Source of the DNA: JBKQVT01 sp963804825
GTDB taxonomy: Bacteria > Planctomycetota > Planctomycetia > Pirellulales > Thermoguttaceae
DNA: 64,000 nt
Assembly: GCA_963804825.1 (NCBI GenBank)
Contig: CAWDRV010000003.1
Location: 1,054,001 to 1,118,000, forward strand
Reading direction: 5' to 3'
Shown in pieces: positions 1-11,100 of the stretch. Numbering within the stretch: the first letter of the stretch is position 1; every line of letters begins with the position of its first letter. The translations under genes and the position numbers were made by a program. The notes under the pieces were generated by a model, which ran no database searches, was not told where the DNA came from, and was given only the letters and a program-made list of their open reading frames with translations.

Positions 1-240
1 GATAAATCCCAGTGGGAATCATCGTGAGATTGGGCAATATGGGCTGGGCTGGGTGTGTTTGGCAGCTTGGGAAGGGGCCTGAGACCAGCGGCCAGGGGTG
101 GGGGACAGGAATCAGGGATTTGAGGGAACTGTCCGCTTGCGGTTTCGCCTTCCCGCTTATCCGCACGCTCACGCCTGCGGCTCACGCCTGCGGCTCAGGC
201 GGTCTTGGCCTTCCGAATTTCCACTTCCGAATTCCGAATT
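1..240. other. Non-coding left edge
   Basis: I see no convincing gene here. The stretch holds the short motif GCTTGCGGTTTCGC (near 133), which recurs all over the window, and a tandem duplication of CACGCCTGCGGCT near 170-195. The permease gene ends at its right border. Confidence 0.5.
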
Positions 241-1429
241 CTAATACCGGATCACCTTCCGCAGCACCCATATCCCCGCCACCGCCAGCAGTGCGTTGTT
301 GAGCCATACGGAGCAGGGGGGGATCGCCCCGGACTTGGTCAAATGGACGCCGAACATCAGCAGCGGGTAGTAGACGATCAGGATGGGGAGGAAACAGAGG
401 AAGAAACTCGTGAGGAAGTCGCGGTTTCGGAGCCAGATGGCGATCGGCGCACCAACCCAGACGAAGCACAGACAACTGAAGCCCGCCGACCATCGCCGGT
501 GGGGCTCCGTCAGCAATCGGTTGAGGAGGCCTTGCTCCCCAGATTGCTCAGAAAGGCTAGCTTGCCATTCGGGGCCGGCAAGCCGGTCGAACTCGCCGCA
601 GAGCATCTCGTAGGCGGCCTGGGCCGCCATCTGCTGTTCGCACCGTGCAATCTTCGCTTGCTGTTTGACGATTTCCCCAGGAATCACCCGCATGGGGAGC
701 CAGGAGGGTGACCGACTGCTGGCGTTGTTGGCCCGAGTGGCGTCGATCAAAGGAAGTTTGAGCGGATAGTCGGGAAATTGGACGGTCAACTTGCCGGCGC
801 ACGTCAATAGTGCCCTGATGGAGGGATATTTTCAGCACCCCCTCGGCGTTGTCCGACTGGATCTCGGCCCATTCCGCGGTGATGGTCGTGGCGGGGGAAT
901 TGTCCCGGGCTTGCACCGAGACGGTCGGCCGCAGCAGCCGGCGCCCGTCCACCCCTTTCACGTTGATGGCAAAAAACGGACAGCTATAGCGGTGTTGGGA
1001 ACGGAGCACACTGTAGATGATGTCGGACACCGACTCGATGGCGACCTGCTGCATGCCGTTGCGTCCCCAGGAAACGGCCAAATCGTTGAGCCAGACGGTG
1101 ACCAGGCTGAGGATCGTGGCCAGGCCGAACGTCGGCCAGAGCAGGACCATGGGCGAGATGCCCAGGGCCTTGGCCGCCACCACTTCGTTGGCTCCCGACA
1201 TCCGCGAGTAGACGGTCGTACACGCCAGCAGGAGGGTTACGGGCACGGTCATCCGCAACGACTCGGGCAAGGCATAGGGGATCAATCGCAAGATCTGGAC
1301 CAGCGGCAAGTCCTGCTGCGTGGCCTCCCGAATCACCACGACCACGACGAAAAGCGTCGTCAGGCCGGTGAGCGAAATCAGGAAAACCTTGAGCAGTTCG
1401 CCCAAGACGTAGCGGGTAAGGATGCGCAT
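241..1429 (-). CDS. LptF/LptG-family (YjgP/YjgQ) permease, one frame break
   Basis: Inner-membrane permease of the LptF/LptG type, which in the known system drives lipopolysaccharide out of the membrane with the LptB ATPase. The N-terminal part begins MRILTRYVLGELLK and has a hydrophobic segment at about residues 13-35, then further membrane segments to about residue 120. A soluble middle part (ANEVVAAKALGIS, then beta-rich sequence) follows, and C-terminal membrane segments (FFLCFLPILIVYYPLLMFG) end at RKVIRY. The two halves lie in different frames and join near 795-800, where one extra G (GACGTGCGCC for GACGTCGCC) would explain the break. Intact length would be about 395 residues, normal for the family. 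LptF and LptG cannot be told apart from this copy. No lptB or second permease is adjacent. Confidence 0.8.
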
Positions 1430-1617
1430 GGGCTGGTAGTTTCACAGCCGGCAAGCGACCGGTCAATATCAATCGGCGTCTTTCTTTCAACGCCGGGTTC
1501 ACCTTTACAGAAATGGGGCGATTCCCCATACTGTTCAGAATCCTACGAACACACGGGGCAATCAGGTCCGGGGGGAACCGCTCGCACGCGATGGCCCCAG
1601 ACGGGGGAGCGACAGGG

Positions 1618-2423
1618 ATGGCTGAACTGTCGATGAACGAAACGACCACGTTCCGCTGGTCCTTCGAGGAGGACGTGGTTGGCTACGCTGCCGCCGGCAT
1701 CCCCTCGATCGGCGTGTGGCGGCAGAAGCTCTCCGATTGCGGCCAGATCCGCGGCCTGGAACTGCTGCGCACGCAGCGGCTTGAAGGTCTCCCATCTCTT
1801 ATGGGCGGGTGGGTTTACGGGCAGCGACGGACGCAGCTACCGCGAAAGCGTCGAGGACGCCTCCGAGGCCCTCCGCACGGCGGCAGCCCTGCAAACCGGC
1901 TGCCTGGTGGTCTACAGCGGGGCCCGGGCGGGCCATACCTTCAACCATGCCCGACGCCTGATCCAAAGCGCCCTCAAAGAGTTGACGCCCCAGGCCGCCG
2001 AATCGGGCGTGACCCTGGCCGTGGAGCCCATGCACCCCGGTTGCGCCGAGAACTGGACCTTTCTCACGACGCTCGACGAGACCTTGGCCCTGTTGGATGC
2101 GGTGGCCAGCCCCCAGGTCAAGATCGTCTTCGACGCCTATCACTTGGGCCAGGACGCCGGCATCGTGGACCGCATCGCCCAGTTCGCCTCCCAGGTGGCG
2201 ATCGTGCAGTTGGGCGACGCCAAATGCCCCCCCCACGGCGAGCAAAACCGCTGCCGACTGGGCGACGGCGTCATTCCGCTGCGGGAAATCGTTGCCGCCC
2301 TGAAGGCCGGCGGCTACGACGGCTATTACGACGTTCGAACTGCTGGGCGAAGAAATCGAAACCATCGACTACCCTTCGTTGCTTGCCCACGCCAAGGCCG
2401 CCTTCGCCCAGTTGGTGGGATGA
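1618..2423 (+). CDS. Sugar phosphate isomerase/epimerase (TIM barrel), two frame breaks
   Basis: Xylose-isomerase-like TIM-barrel protein of about 268 residues. The first frame gives MAELSMNETTTFRWSFEEDV and VVGYAAAGIPSIGVWRQKL, the second LKVSHLLWAGGFTG through VTLAVEPMHPG, VKIVFDAYHLGQD and VQLGDAK, and the third FELLGEEIETIDYPSLLAHA. Glu in EPMHP, Asp/His in FDAYHLG and the late Glu are the usual metal ligands of the family. Breaks lie near 1775 and 2334; the second is explained by an extra T in GACGTTCGAACTG. GGGAG precedes the chosen ATG. The substrate cannot be inferred. The gene stands alone between the permease and the ArfB-like gene. Confidence 0.8.
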
Positions 2424-2585
2424 AGGAAGTAGGGATTTAGGGATTTAGGGATTTAGGGACTGGAAAGGCGGAAGGCGGAGGGCGGAAGGGGGCAGGCGAA
2501 ACCGCAAGCGAACACGCCCCGAAATCCCGAAATCCCAAAATCCCTAAATCCCCAATCCCTAAATCCCCAATCCCTCTCCTTCGCC
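2424..2585. repeat. Low-complexity GGGATTTA / CCCTAAATC repeat with inverted arms
   Basis: Tandem GGGATTTA units on the left are answered by tandem CCTAAATCCC units on the right, around a core of GGCGGAAGGCGGAGG and a GAAACCGCAAGCG motif. The same units recur near 29740, 36690-36790, 37450-37530, 46730-46770 and 57650-57690. No gene is seen here. Confidence 0.7.
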
Positions 2586-3011
2586 ATGCTCATCATTTCC
2601 CCCGACCTCCGCATCCCCTTGCGGGAGTTCCAATTCACCTTCGCTCGCAGCAGCGGGCCGGGCGGCCAAAACGTCAACAAGGTCAGCAGCAAGGCCACCT
2701 TGCGATGGCCGGTGCTCCGCAGCCCCAGCCTCCCCGAGCCGGTGCGACAACGGTTGCTTCAACAGGTTGCCGGCCGACTGACCGCGGCGGGCGATTTGCT
2801 CGTGACCAGTCAGCGTTTCCGCGATGCGGGTCGCAACGTGGCCGACTGCCTGGAGAAGCTGCGGGCGATGGTGGCCGCGGCGGCGCAGCCGGTCCGGCGG
2901 CGACGGCCCACTCGGCCCACGCGCGGGTCGATCCAACGGCGGCTGGAGGCCAAGCAGCGGCGTTCGCGGGCCAAGCAGCAGCGGAACGCCCGCGGTCCCT
3001 GGGACGGGTGA
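2586..3011 (+). CDS. arfB: ArfB/YaeJ-like peptidyl-tRNA hydrolase
   Basis: Release-factor-domain protein of 141 residues that should hydrolyse peptidyl-tRNA on stalled ribosomes. The GGQ catalytic motif is at residues 26-28 in FARSSGPGGQNVNKVSSKA, the family hallmark. The C-terminus (about residues 100-141) is a basic tail rich in Arg/Lys/Gln (RRRRPTRPTRGSIQRRLEAK), which in ArfB enters the empty mRNA channel. No codon-recognition domain of RF1/RF2 is present. Length and architecture match ArfB. No partner gene is next to it; a palindrome-rich intergenic region follows. Confidence 0.88.
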   Translation: MLIISPDLRIPLREFQFTFARSSGPGGQNVNKVSSKATLRWPVLRSPSLPEPVRQRLLQQVAGRLTAAGDLLVTSQRFRDAGRNVADCLEKLRAMVAAAAQPVRRRRPTRPTRGSIQRRLEAKQRRSRAKQQRNARGPWDG

Positions 3012-3052
3012 GCCGCTGGTGCTTGGCGTGGCACCCACGGACCGACCCCTCG

Positions 3053-3073
3053 ATTGTGAGCTATACTCACAAT
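3053..3073. promoter_or_regulatory. Operator-like palindrome
   Basis: ATTGTGAG and CTCACAAT flank a 5-bp centre, a perfect 8-bp dyad. It resembles LacI-family operators in general form. No intact gene follows closely, so the regulated target is unknown. Confidence 0.35.
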
Positions 3074-3315
3074 AGAGGGGGCTCTTCCATGACTGCGGTT
3101 CAGTGGTGGTGCAGCGGGGTCGTGCTCAATCGAGTTTTCGGGTCGCCGTCTTCATCTCCGCCGCGTCCGCCCATCAACGCCATGCCCGCGAGTGCCGCGG
3201 CCGCACAAGCCCGAGCGAAGGCGAGCCTCCAGACACCGAGTTCCCAGGACCTTGGGGGGACCGTGGACCAAGTGGCATAGCAGCCTGGGAAACGATAGCC
3301 ACCTCCGCCACCGAA

Positions 3316-3359
3316 GGGGACAGTCCCATTTTCGTCGAACGAAAATTGGGATAGTCCCC
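3316..3359. repeat. Dispersed 44-bp hairpin (GGGGACAGTCCC family)
   Basis: GGGGACAGTCCC-ATTTTCGT and its slightly diverged inverted copy form a hairpin. Near-identical copies are at 7671-7714 and 56612-56655. Longer-loop variants are at 34666-34742 and 49261-49335, and there is a half copy near 37624. Confidence 0.8.
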
Positions 3360-3392
3360 CAGCCTATGCGTCCCAAGATTCGAAGGGGCGGC

Positions 3393-5401
3393 CTATCTCG
3401 GCGGCCAGAGGTTCGGCTGCGGGGCGGCGGCGGTCATGGGCGACGCCGCGCCGCGCAACTCCGCCAGGTGCTCCAGCAGAATCCGCCGCACTTCCATCAC
3501 CGCCAGCGGATGACACTGGACCGTCGTGTGGTCGGCCTGCACAATCAATTCGGAACTCACGTCGTCCAGCCGGGCGTCTGCTGCGAGACGACGCCGTCGT
3601 TGTCGCCCATCACGGAGGCCGCCCACCGTCCCTTCGGCGTCGTGCCGATGATGTTGTGGTATCTCACCCAGGGTGGACGCCGACCGGCCAGCATGAGCGG
3701 AAAGATCGGCGAGTCGGGAGACAGCGAATCGACGCTGGTCTCGATCTTCAGCAGGGAACGATCGAACAGCAGGCCGGGGTTGTCGCGGAACAACGCCTGC
3801 TTGGCGCCGACCAGCGTTTCCGGCAGGCGGATGAGCTTGCCCAGCAGGTACTGCGTGGTCTGGTTGGAAAACGGGCTGCCGCGGTGCGGCGTGGCGATGG
3901 TCACCACGCGGCGGATCGAAGGGTTGGGCTGGAAGAAGAACGTCTCGCGCAGCTTGCGGAGCGTCTGGGGATCGGCCCGGACCTGGTCGAACGGCTCGTG
4001 GCTGGCCAGGTTCCAGTAATCGTTCTTGCTGTCGAGGGTTTGCAGCTTGGCGACCAGGCCGCCCATGCTGTGTCCGACCAGCACCATCTGATCCAGCGCC
4101 GGCTCGCGGTGTTGCGGGTCCAGGACCTGGCGGACCTCGGCCAGGTCGCGGCGCAACTGCGCGGCGCTCAGCCAGAACGGCTGACCGGTCGGATAGAGAT
4201 AGAACCAGAACTGGTAGTGCTGGCGGATGTCGGGCGAACTGCGGAGGTCGTTGAACATCTCCATCCACGTCATGGGGCTGGACCACAGCCCGTGGACCAA
4301 GAGCACGGGAATCTTTCCCGGCTCGTAGGGCTGCACCATGTAGAGCCCCATGATGGGCTCTTTCGTGCCGGGACGCAGCATGAGCAGCTTTTCCGGATCC
4401 AACAGCCCCAGCAGGGCGACGGTTTCCTCGGGCACTTTGGAAAGGAAGTAGGCCAGCGGCGTGGTGAGATCGCTTTCCAAGGGCACCCGCGTCGAACCCA
4501 CGGTGGTGTCGATCGGTTTCCAGCGGATCGTACAATTCCAAGAGTCCCTGGTGGTGGACGGCGGCCGGGTTGGTGTTGGGAACCGGCCGCAGCAGCGCCG
4601 TCACCGGGAAACTCAGCTCCGGCGGATAATAGCGCGCCGCCGCCGGCTGACCCGGATAACTTCGCCGCACGGCGATCAGCGGCACGCCCAGCCCGTGCGT
4701 CTGGTAAAGATTCTTCAGCCCCTTCATCTCGTAATCGGAGACGAATTCGAAGCGATCGAACTCCTCGGCGCCACGGCGCCGCCGCGCAGCGTGCAGGTGA
4801 TGTCCCAGCTTCCGGCCGACGTGTGGATCGTCTTGGTCGTGCCGGGAATCAACTCGTGCCGCTTGCAGACGATCCGCAACGCCGCCTCCAGCGAGCTGTT
4901 GTACAGGTCGCAGGCGCCGCGGAACTGGGGATCGTAGGCGTTCCGCGTCGAGGCCAGATGGTCCTCGAACAAGTAATCGTAGGCGTACAGCACCGAGGCC
5001 CCGTAAAGGTCCAGGGCCATGTCTGGATTGGCGGCGTTCGCCTTGCAGCCGGCCAAGTAGGAAAGCTCGGCCAGGGCATAGACCTTGTCGGCGGCGGGTT
5101 CGCGCTGGGCGATCTGCTGCAACTTGACCAGCAGCGGACGCAGGTCGCCCTGCAGGTCGTCGGTGAGGTTATAGACCCGCAGCAACTGCATCGTCCGTGC
5201 GGTCGGCTGCGGGCCGCCCAGCGAAGTCAGGTGCAATTGGTCGCCCAAGGGGTTTCGCGGCACCGAGCGCAAAGTCACCCATTTCTCGGCGCATCCGCCT
5301 GGCAAACACACCAGAACGGCCAGCAGCACCATCGCCCAGCGCGAGCTTGGTCGGCGGGCGTCGAGCACAACAGAGATTAGCGGGCGGCCGAGCCAGTCCA
5401 T
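3393..5401 (-). CDS. Lipoprotein with alpha/beta hydrolase domain, three frame breaks
   Basis: Exported hydrolase of about 665 residues. The N-terminus has a signal with lipobox (LLAVLVCLPGGC), so it should be lipid-anchored. A helical N-terminal domain follows (LLRVYNLTDDLQGDL... ADKVYALAELSYLAG), then an alpha/beta hydrolase domain with VLLVHGLWSSPMTW, the nucleophile elbow MVLVGHSMGGLVAK, VVTIATPHRGSPFSN and the acid region GDNDGVVSQQ. The catalytic His is probably in the last segment (VQADHTTVQCHPLAV). Breaks lie near 4780, 4515 and 3590, and the segments are collinear. It resembles PGAP1/lipase-like hydrolases; the substrate, lipid ester or other, is not shown. Confidence 0.78.
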
Positions 5402-5615
5402 TGGCAGTTGGGCGTTGCTTCCATGAACGCGCTAAATTCTGGGGAAGATGGGCGGCTTGGGTAAATACATCACCCAAGTCGGGACTATTTCCATCTTAGG
5501 GGGGCCCACCATAAGAAGAAACGACCGGCCGCGTCAATGCCGCTTCGCCGTGGCACGAATTTTTGGCATTTGCAGCCGGGCGATGAATAATCCGGGTCAA
5601 TGCCGTTTCGGTGTT

Positions 5616-6688
5616 TCAGGCGACCTCTTGGGCGGCCGTCGCCACCCGGTGCGTGCCCTTCTTCCCCTCGACCTGGACCTGTTTGGCCTGCCAGGTTTCG
5701 GTCCATGTGCAGCCTGCCCAGGACAGTCCGACGCCGAAACCGACCATGAGCGTCTGTTTTCCCGGCCGCAGCCGGCCGGCAGCCCGCAGGTCGTGCATCA
5801 GGATGGGGATCGTCGAGGAGACGGTGTTGCCGTATTCGGCCAGCGCCGCGGGGGTGTGCTCCTCGTCGAGGTTCATGCGCTGGCGCAAGTGATTGAGCAT
5901 GAACGTTGTCGCCTGGTGGATCAGGTAGAAGTCGATGTCGTCGGCGGTCCAGCCGGCGTTGCCCAAGACCCGCTCCACCATCAGCGGGACCACGTCGAGG
6001 GTGAATTTGACCAGTTCCGGGCCGTCCATGTAGAGTTGGCTGGGCCAGCGTTTCCGCTTTCGCGGCCGGATGGCCGACTCGGGCGGGCCGGGCCCCGCCC
6101 CGGCCGACGATCAGCGTGTCGGCGCCGCGGCCGTCGGTGCCGAACACGAACGATCCCAACGACGGTTCCGTCGGCGGCCTCGATGAGCGTGGCGGCCGCC
6201 CCGTCGCCGAAAATCGTCCGCAGCGAGCGATCGGTCGGGTCGATGTACTTCGAGTACGTCTCCGCCGTAATCAGCAGCACGCGGCGGGCCGAGCCGCTGC
6301 GGATCAGGCCGTCGGCCAGCGACAGCCCGTAGACAAAGCCCGAGCAGCCCAAATTGAAATCCAGCGCCCCGATCGAGATCGGCAGCCCCAGCCGCTCTTG
6401 CATCAGGCAGGCCGTGGTGGGAAGCGGATAGTCGGGCGTTTGCGTGCATAACAGCAGGAAATCGATCGAGTTGCGGTCGATCTGGTGCTCGGCAAACAAC
6501 CGCTCAGCGGCCGCAACCCCCAGGTCGGACGCACACTGCCCGGGCGCGGCGACGTGGCGGGCGCGAATGCCGGTCTTGGCATAGATCAGGTCCATGTCCC
6601 AGCGGGGATTCTGGGCCTTCAGCAAGTCATTGTCCTCGACCGTTTCCGGCAGATAAATCGCGATCGGGCCAATGGCCGCATACTGCAT
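5616..6688 (-). CDS. FabH-like 3-oxoacyl-ACP synthase III, two frame breaks
   Basis: Thiolase-fold ketosynthase of the FabH family, about 357 residues. The active Cys is C115 in LDFNLGCSGFVYGL, the His is in FYLIHQATTFML and the Asn in LAEYGNTVSSTIP, giving the complete Cys-His-Asn triad. FGDGAAATLIE is also typical. The middle segment (FVFGTDGRGADTLIVGRGG) is in a third frame; breaks lie near 6155 and 6035. GGGAG sits before the ATG. There are no other fatty-acid genes beside it, so a special role (branched primers, polyketide-like or hydrocarbon chemistry) is possible but unproven. Confidence 0.85.
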
Positions 6689-6937
6689 CGCCGCTCCCTC
6701 AACTCGAAACCGATGGTGATCTTTGCCGCGACCCGGCGTCGCAAGCTACCAACTCAGCCCGGGAGCGTCAATCGCAATTGGCCCGCGGACAGAATTCGGC
6801 CGCGGCAATGGCCTTGACGCCATCGCCGCCCATATCTTACCCTCTTGCCGCTTTTCGTGACCCTTCTTCGATTAGACCCAAGATCGTCGGATAGTCAAGT
6901 CACCCCGGGATCGAAAAGGCGCCTTCTGCCGCATGTT

Positions 6938-7810
6938 ATGTACCACTTCCAGCGAAATGTCCGGTTGGCTCCGTGGATTCGCCTGGCCGCCTGGCTGTCG
7001 GCGATGCCGCTGGCAACCTCGGCCGTGGATTGCCCGGCAGCCGATTGGACCGACACCCGACAGGCCGGATCGTTCGTCTGCCGGGCCGATTTCTCGCTGG
7101 CCGACTATCAGGGCCTGCTCGGGGAGCTGACCCGTTTGCAGACCGACCTGACCCGCGAGCTGGGCATCCCCGCGGCCGGCGAACCGATCGAGGTCTACCT
7201 GTTCCACGACCAGGCCACCTACGCCCGGTATCTTCAGCGTTATTTGCCGGGCGTGCCCTATCGCCGGGCGTTGTATGTCAAGGGTCGCGGGCCCGGCCGA
7301 GTCTTCGCCTACCGCGGCGACCAATTCGAGATCGACCTGCGGCACGAATGCACCCATGCCCTGTTGCACGCCGGTTTGCCCGAAGTGCCGCTCTGGCTCG
7401 ACGAGGGGCTGGCCGTCTACTTCCAGCTTCCCGCCAAGCAACGGGCGTACGACAATCCCCACCTCGACGCCCTCCGCCGGGACACTCGACGCGGCGCCGT
7501 GCCGTCGTTGGAAGCCCTCGAAAAGGCCAGCGGGCTGGCCGACATGGGTCTGGCCGAATACCGCGGCTCCTGGGCGTGGGTCCACTTCATGCTTCACGGT
7601 CCGACCGCCGCCCACGACGAATTGAAGGCGTATCTTGCCGCTCTTGGCGAAAAATCACCGCCGGCGAGTGGGGGACTGTCCCGATTTTCGTCCGACGAAA
7701 ATGGGACTGTCCCCTTGCCCAGCGCGGTGTTGCTGAGTTCACGTCTTCGCGAGCGCATGCCGGACGTACAGCAGCGGTTTCTCGACCACTTCCGAACCTG
7801 GCGGCGGTAA
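6938..7810 (+). CDS. Secreted gluzincin-type peptidase carrying an in-frame hairpin repeat
   Basis: Protein of 290 residues. A hydrophobic stretch (residues 11-30) suggests a signal peptide. The zinc motif HECTH is at residues 136-140 in EIDLRHECTHALLHAGL, followed by WLDEGLAVYFQ, whose Glu would be the third ligand, as in gluzincins. It resembles DUF1570-like planctomycete peptidases. Residues about 245-259 (GLSRFSSDENGTVP) are encoded by a 44-bp dispersed hairpin (7671-7714) that keeps the frame. This insert lies after the catalytic core, so activity may be retained. ATG at 6938 was preferred over the longer upstream frame because the signal starts there. Substrate unknown. Confidence 0.72.
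   Translation: MYHFQRNVRLAPWIRLAAWLSAMPLATSAVDCPAADWTDTRQAGSFVCRADFSLADYQGLLGELTRLQTDLTRELGIPAAGEPIEVYLFHDQATYARYLQRYLPGVPYRRALYVKGRGPGRVFAYRGDQFEIDLRHECTHALLHAGLPEVPLWLDEGLAVYFQLPAKQRAYDNPHLDALRRDTRRGAVPSLEALEKASGLADMGLAEYRGSWAWVHFMLHGPTAAHDELKAYLAALGEKSPPASGGLSRFSSDENGTVPLPSAVLLSSRLRERMPDVQQRFLDHFRTWRR
7671..7714. repeat. 44-bp hairpin inside the peptidase gene
   Basis: Copy of the GGGGACTGTCCC hairpin family, arms nearly perfect, read through in frame by the host gene. Confidence 0.85.
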
Positions 7811-7962
7811 GGTCGGGGGACTCGGGAAAGAAAGCCCCAGGACTGTGTCCGGGGGGCGTCCGCTGGCCGGCTGTACACCTTGCTGACACCGCCAATCTCG
7901 CTCGTGCCCACCGCAAGGATGACGGCCTTTACTCTATTTTCCGCTCCCCCCTCGCAAACCAA

Positions 7963-7991
7963 TTGACGGTTCCATTGATTCGGGGCATAAT
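7963..7991 (+). promoter_or_regulatory. Sigma-70-like promoter upstream of the giant PEP-CTERM gene
   Basis: TTGACG and CATAAT are separated by 17 bp. The -10 region continues as CATAATCAGGG, shared with the promoter at 63476-63503 in front of the other autotransporter-strand gene. The ATG lies 138 bp downstream. The rest of 7811-8128 holds no gene that I can support. Confidence 0.5.
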
Positions 7992-8128
7992 CAGGGGGTT
8001 CGGGGCCGGCACATTTTCCCAGGATGGCGTGTCGCTTCGCGTCGGATTGCCGGCCCGGGGTTCCCCAGGGCACCCGTCCGGCGTGTGGCGCTTTCCCAGC
8101 AAGGTGTTCTTCATTTGAGGGGGCGAAA

Positions 8129-11100
8129 ATGCGCGACAAAATGAGTTTCGTCAAAGGAGCGAGTGCATTGATTGTGCTGGCGGTGCTTTCAAACGTGGCC
8201 GGTGCCCAAACACTTACGACCCTTTTCTCGTTTGACGGCACCAACGGGCGCGATCCCTGGAATAGCCTGACGCTCAGCGGCTCAACGCTTTATGGGATGA
8301 CCGGGTATGGCGGCAGCAGCGGGTACGGCAACATTTTTTCGATCAACACAAATGGCACCGGGTTTCAAAACCTATTCTCGTTCAACGGCACCAACGGAAT
8401 GTATCCCACTGCCGAATTGACCCTGAGCGGCTCAACGCTTTATGGGATGACCAATTGCGGCGGCAGCGGCGTGTACGGCGGGTACGGCAACATTTTCTCG
8501 ATCGGCACCGACGGCACCGGGTTTCAAAACCTGGTTCACGTTCGACAGCACCAACGGGTGGGATCCCATTGGCAACTTGACCCTGAGCGGCTCAACGCTT
8601 TATGGGATGACCCGCTCCGGCGGGAGCGGCTGGGGCAACATTTTTTCGATCAACACCGATGCGCCGGGTTTCAAAGCCTATTCTCGTTCGACGGCACCAA
8701 CGGGTCGGATCCCCTCAGCGACTTGACCCTAAGCGGCTCAACGCTTTATGGGACGGTCTACCACTCCAGAGGCCAATACGACAGCATTTTTTCGGTCAAG
8801 ACCGATGGCGGCGGGTTTCAAAACCTATCCTCCTTCTCCTTCACCGGCACCCCCGGGTATCGCGACGGCAGCTTGACCCTGAGCGGCTCAACGCTTTATG
8901 GGGTGACACAAATGGGCGGCAGCGGCTACGGGAACATTTTTTCGATCAACACCGATGGGACCGGGTTTCAAAACCTATTCTCTTTCGACGGCACCAACGG
9001 AAAGTATCCTTATGCCTATTTGACCCTGAGCGGCTCAACGCTTTATGGGACGACACTAGCCGGCGGCAGTCAGGGGTGTGGCAACATTTTTTCGATCAAC
9101 ACAAACGGCACCGGGTTTCAAAACCTATTCTCGTTCAACGGCACCGACGGGACATATCCCAACGGCAGTTTGACGCTCAGCGGCTCGACCCTGTATGGGA
9201 TGGCCGAGATTGGTGGCGCCAGCGGTTATGGCACAGTTTTCGCTTTGACGCTCCCGGCCAACCTGGCGTGGAACCAACCAGGCAGTGGAAGTTGGAGCAA
9301 TGCAAACAATTGGGACGGAAACAGAGTTCCTGGCACTACCCCACAGGACACGGCCAAGTTCGGAACCGTTGTCGGCAGCAATACGGCGAGCGTGACTCTG
9401 GACGGAAACTGGACGATCGGCGCCCTGACCTTCAGCACCACCGGCGGCGGTAGCTACACAATCAGCCGCGCCGCTGGCGACAGCACCAGCACCCTGACCC
9501 TGACGGGCACGGGCACGAGTTTCCCGCTGACCAACAGCGGCGGCAACCACACCATTGCCGTACCGGTCGTGCTTGGCAGCAGCCTGAGTGTGAGCGCGGT
9601 CCCCGGCAGCAGCGTCACCGTTTCCGGGCCGATCAGCGAGACAAACCCGGGCACGAGCGTGACTCTCACTGGCGGCGGCACGCTGGTGCTGGGCGGCGCC
9701 AACACTTACAGCGGCTCGACGGCCATCAGCGCCGGTACGATGAAACTGGCGGGGGCGTTTGCCAACAACATCGCCGCCTCTCCGACGATCAGCGTCAACA
9801 GCGGGGCGACCCTCGACGTGACCGGGCTCAGCGGTGGCGGGATCACCCTGGCCAGCGGTCAGACGCTTGCGGGCAACGGGGCGGTGGCAGGCGGCGTGGT
9901 CGTCGCCAACGGCTCGCACGTGGCGCCCGGCATTGGCACCCTTACCACATCATCGCTCACGCTCAACAGCGGAAGCGTGTTGGATTACCAGTTCGGCAGC
10001 GGCTCCAATGGCCTGATTAAAGTCAACACCCTCGGCGGCCTAACAATGAACGGCGGCGGTTTTAATCTGTACAACCAAGGCAGCACCACGGCTTTCGCCA
10101 CGCCCGGAACTTACAAGCTGGTTCAATACTCCGGGGCGCTGGGCGGCGTCGGCACCTCCGCCCTGTCGGTGCTGAATCCGTTACCGGGCACGAAGTACGC
10201 GTTCAGCGCTCCGACAGGTGAGGTTGATCTCACGATCCAACCGAATCCCGCCAGCCGCACCTATACTTGTCCCGCATCTCCTTTGCCACCGAGCCCGACT
10301 TTGACGGACCGGCTCGCCGAGTGGATCCCCACGGGCCCCAATAGCGGCTCCTGGCAACCAGTCTCCCCCGGCAGCGTCACAGGAAACGTCCACGTGCTCG
10401 TGCATGGGTGGGCACCTGGGGAGCTTGGATGGGTTAACAGCAATGGTGGCGCTGCCGCTCGCATTTGGAACGACAACGACATCGGACCAGACGGCAAACC
10501 GGTTTTCGCAGCGATCACGAACCTCGCGGAGGCGATCGACACAACGCCTGGCCAGACCGTCCTGGCGTATAGTTGGATCGACATGTCCGCGACTGCCGGT
10601 AACTTGGACTTTAGTTCCTGGGATCTTTCAAAGGCAATGCCCTACGCCGCCGAAGCGCAGCTTGCCGCGCCGGCCGCGGGATTCATCCTCGGTGCTGAGC
10701 TCAGGGCTGCGATCGGCTCAAACACCGACAATCTCCAACTAATCGGACACAGCTACGGAGCCAAGGTTGCGACGCTTGCGACGCTGCAACTTGTGCAATG
10801 GGGGATTCCCGTTCAACAGTTGACGTTGCTCGACTCCCCCGAGCTGGGATCGCAGGGCGTCCTCGGTTCAGTGTCAAACCGCCTTCAGCCTTATCTCGCC
10901 CAGCTATCGGTCGGCAGCGGTCCGGGCCAAACCTTTGTGGACAACTATACGAGCCTCGTCGGAACGGCCTATTCCGGCACTGGCAGCCTGGGGAACATCA
11001 CGAACGTCTCACTGGCTCCGCCAAACCCCACGGATGTGGTTGCCGCCCACAACTACCCGATTAACTGGTACGCGACATCCGGCACGGCCGCGAACCCGGG

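Larger units (their letters stand above)
3012..3392. other. Intergenic region with two palindromes, no clear gene
   Basis: I find no supported gene. An operator-like palindrome lies at 3053-3073 and a dispersed 44-bp hairpin at 3316-3359. A short open frame after the palindrome starts with ATG at 3090 behind GAGGGGGCTC, but its product (MTAVQWWCSGVV...) shows no recognisable domain. It may be a gene remnant. Confidence 0.5.

Noticed and set aside
3656..5380. A 574-codon open frame on the plus strand
   Set aside because: It mirrors the frame-broken lipoprotein hydrolase, whose conserved motifs decide for the minus strand.
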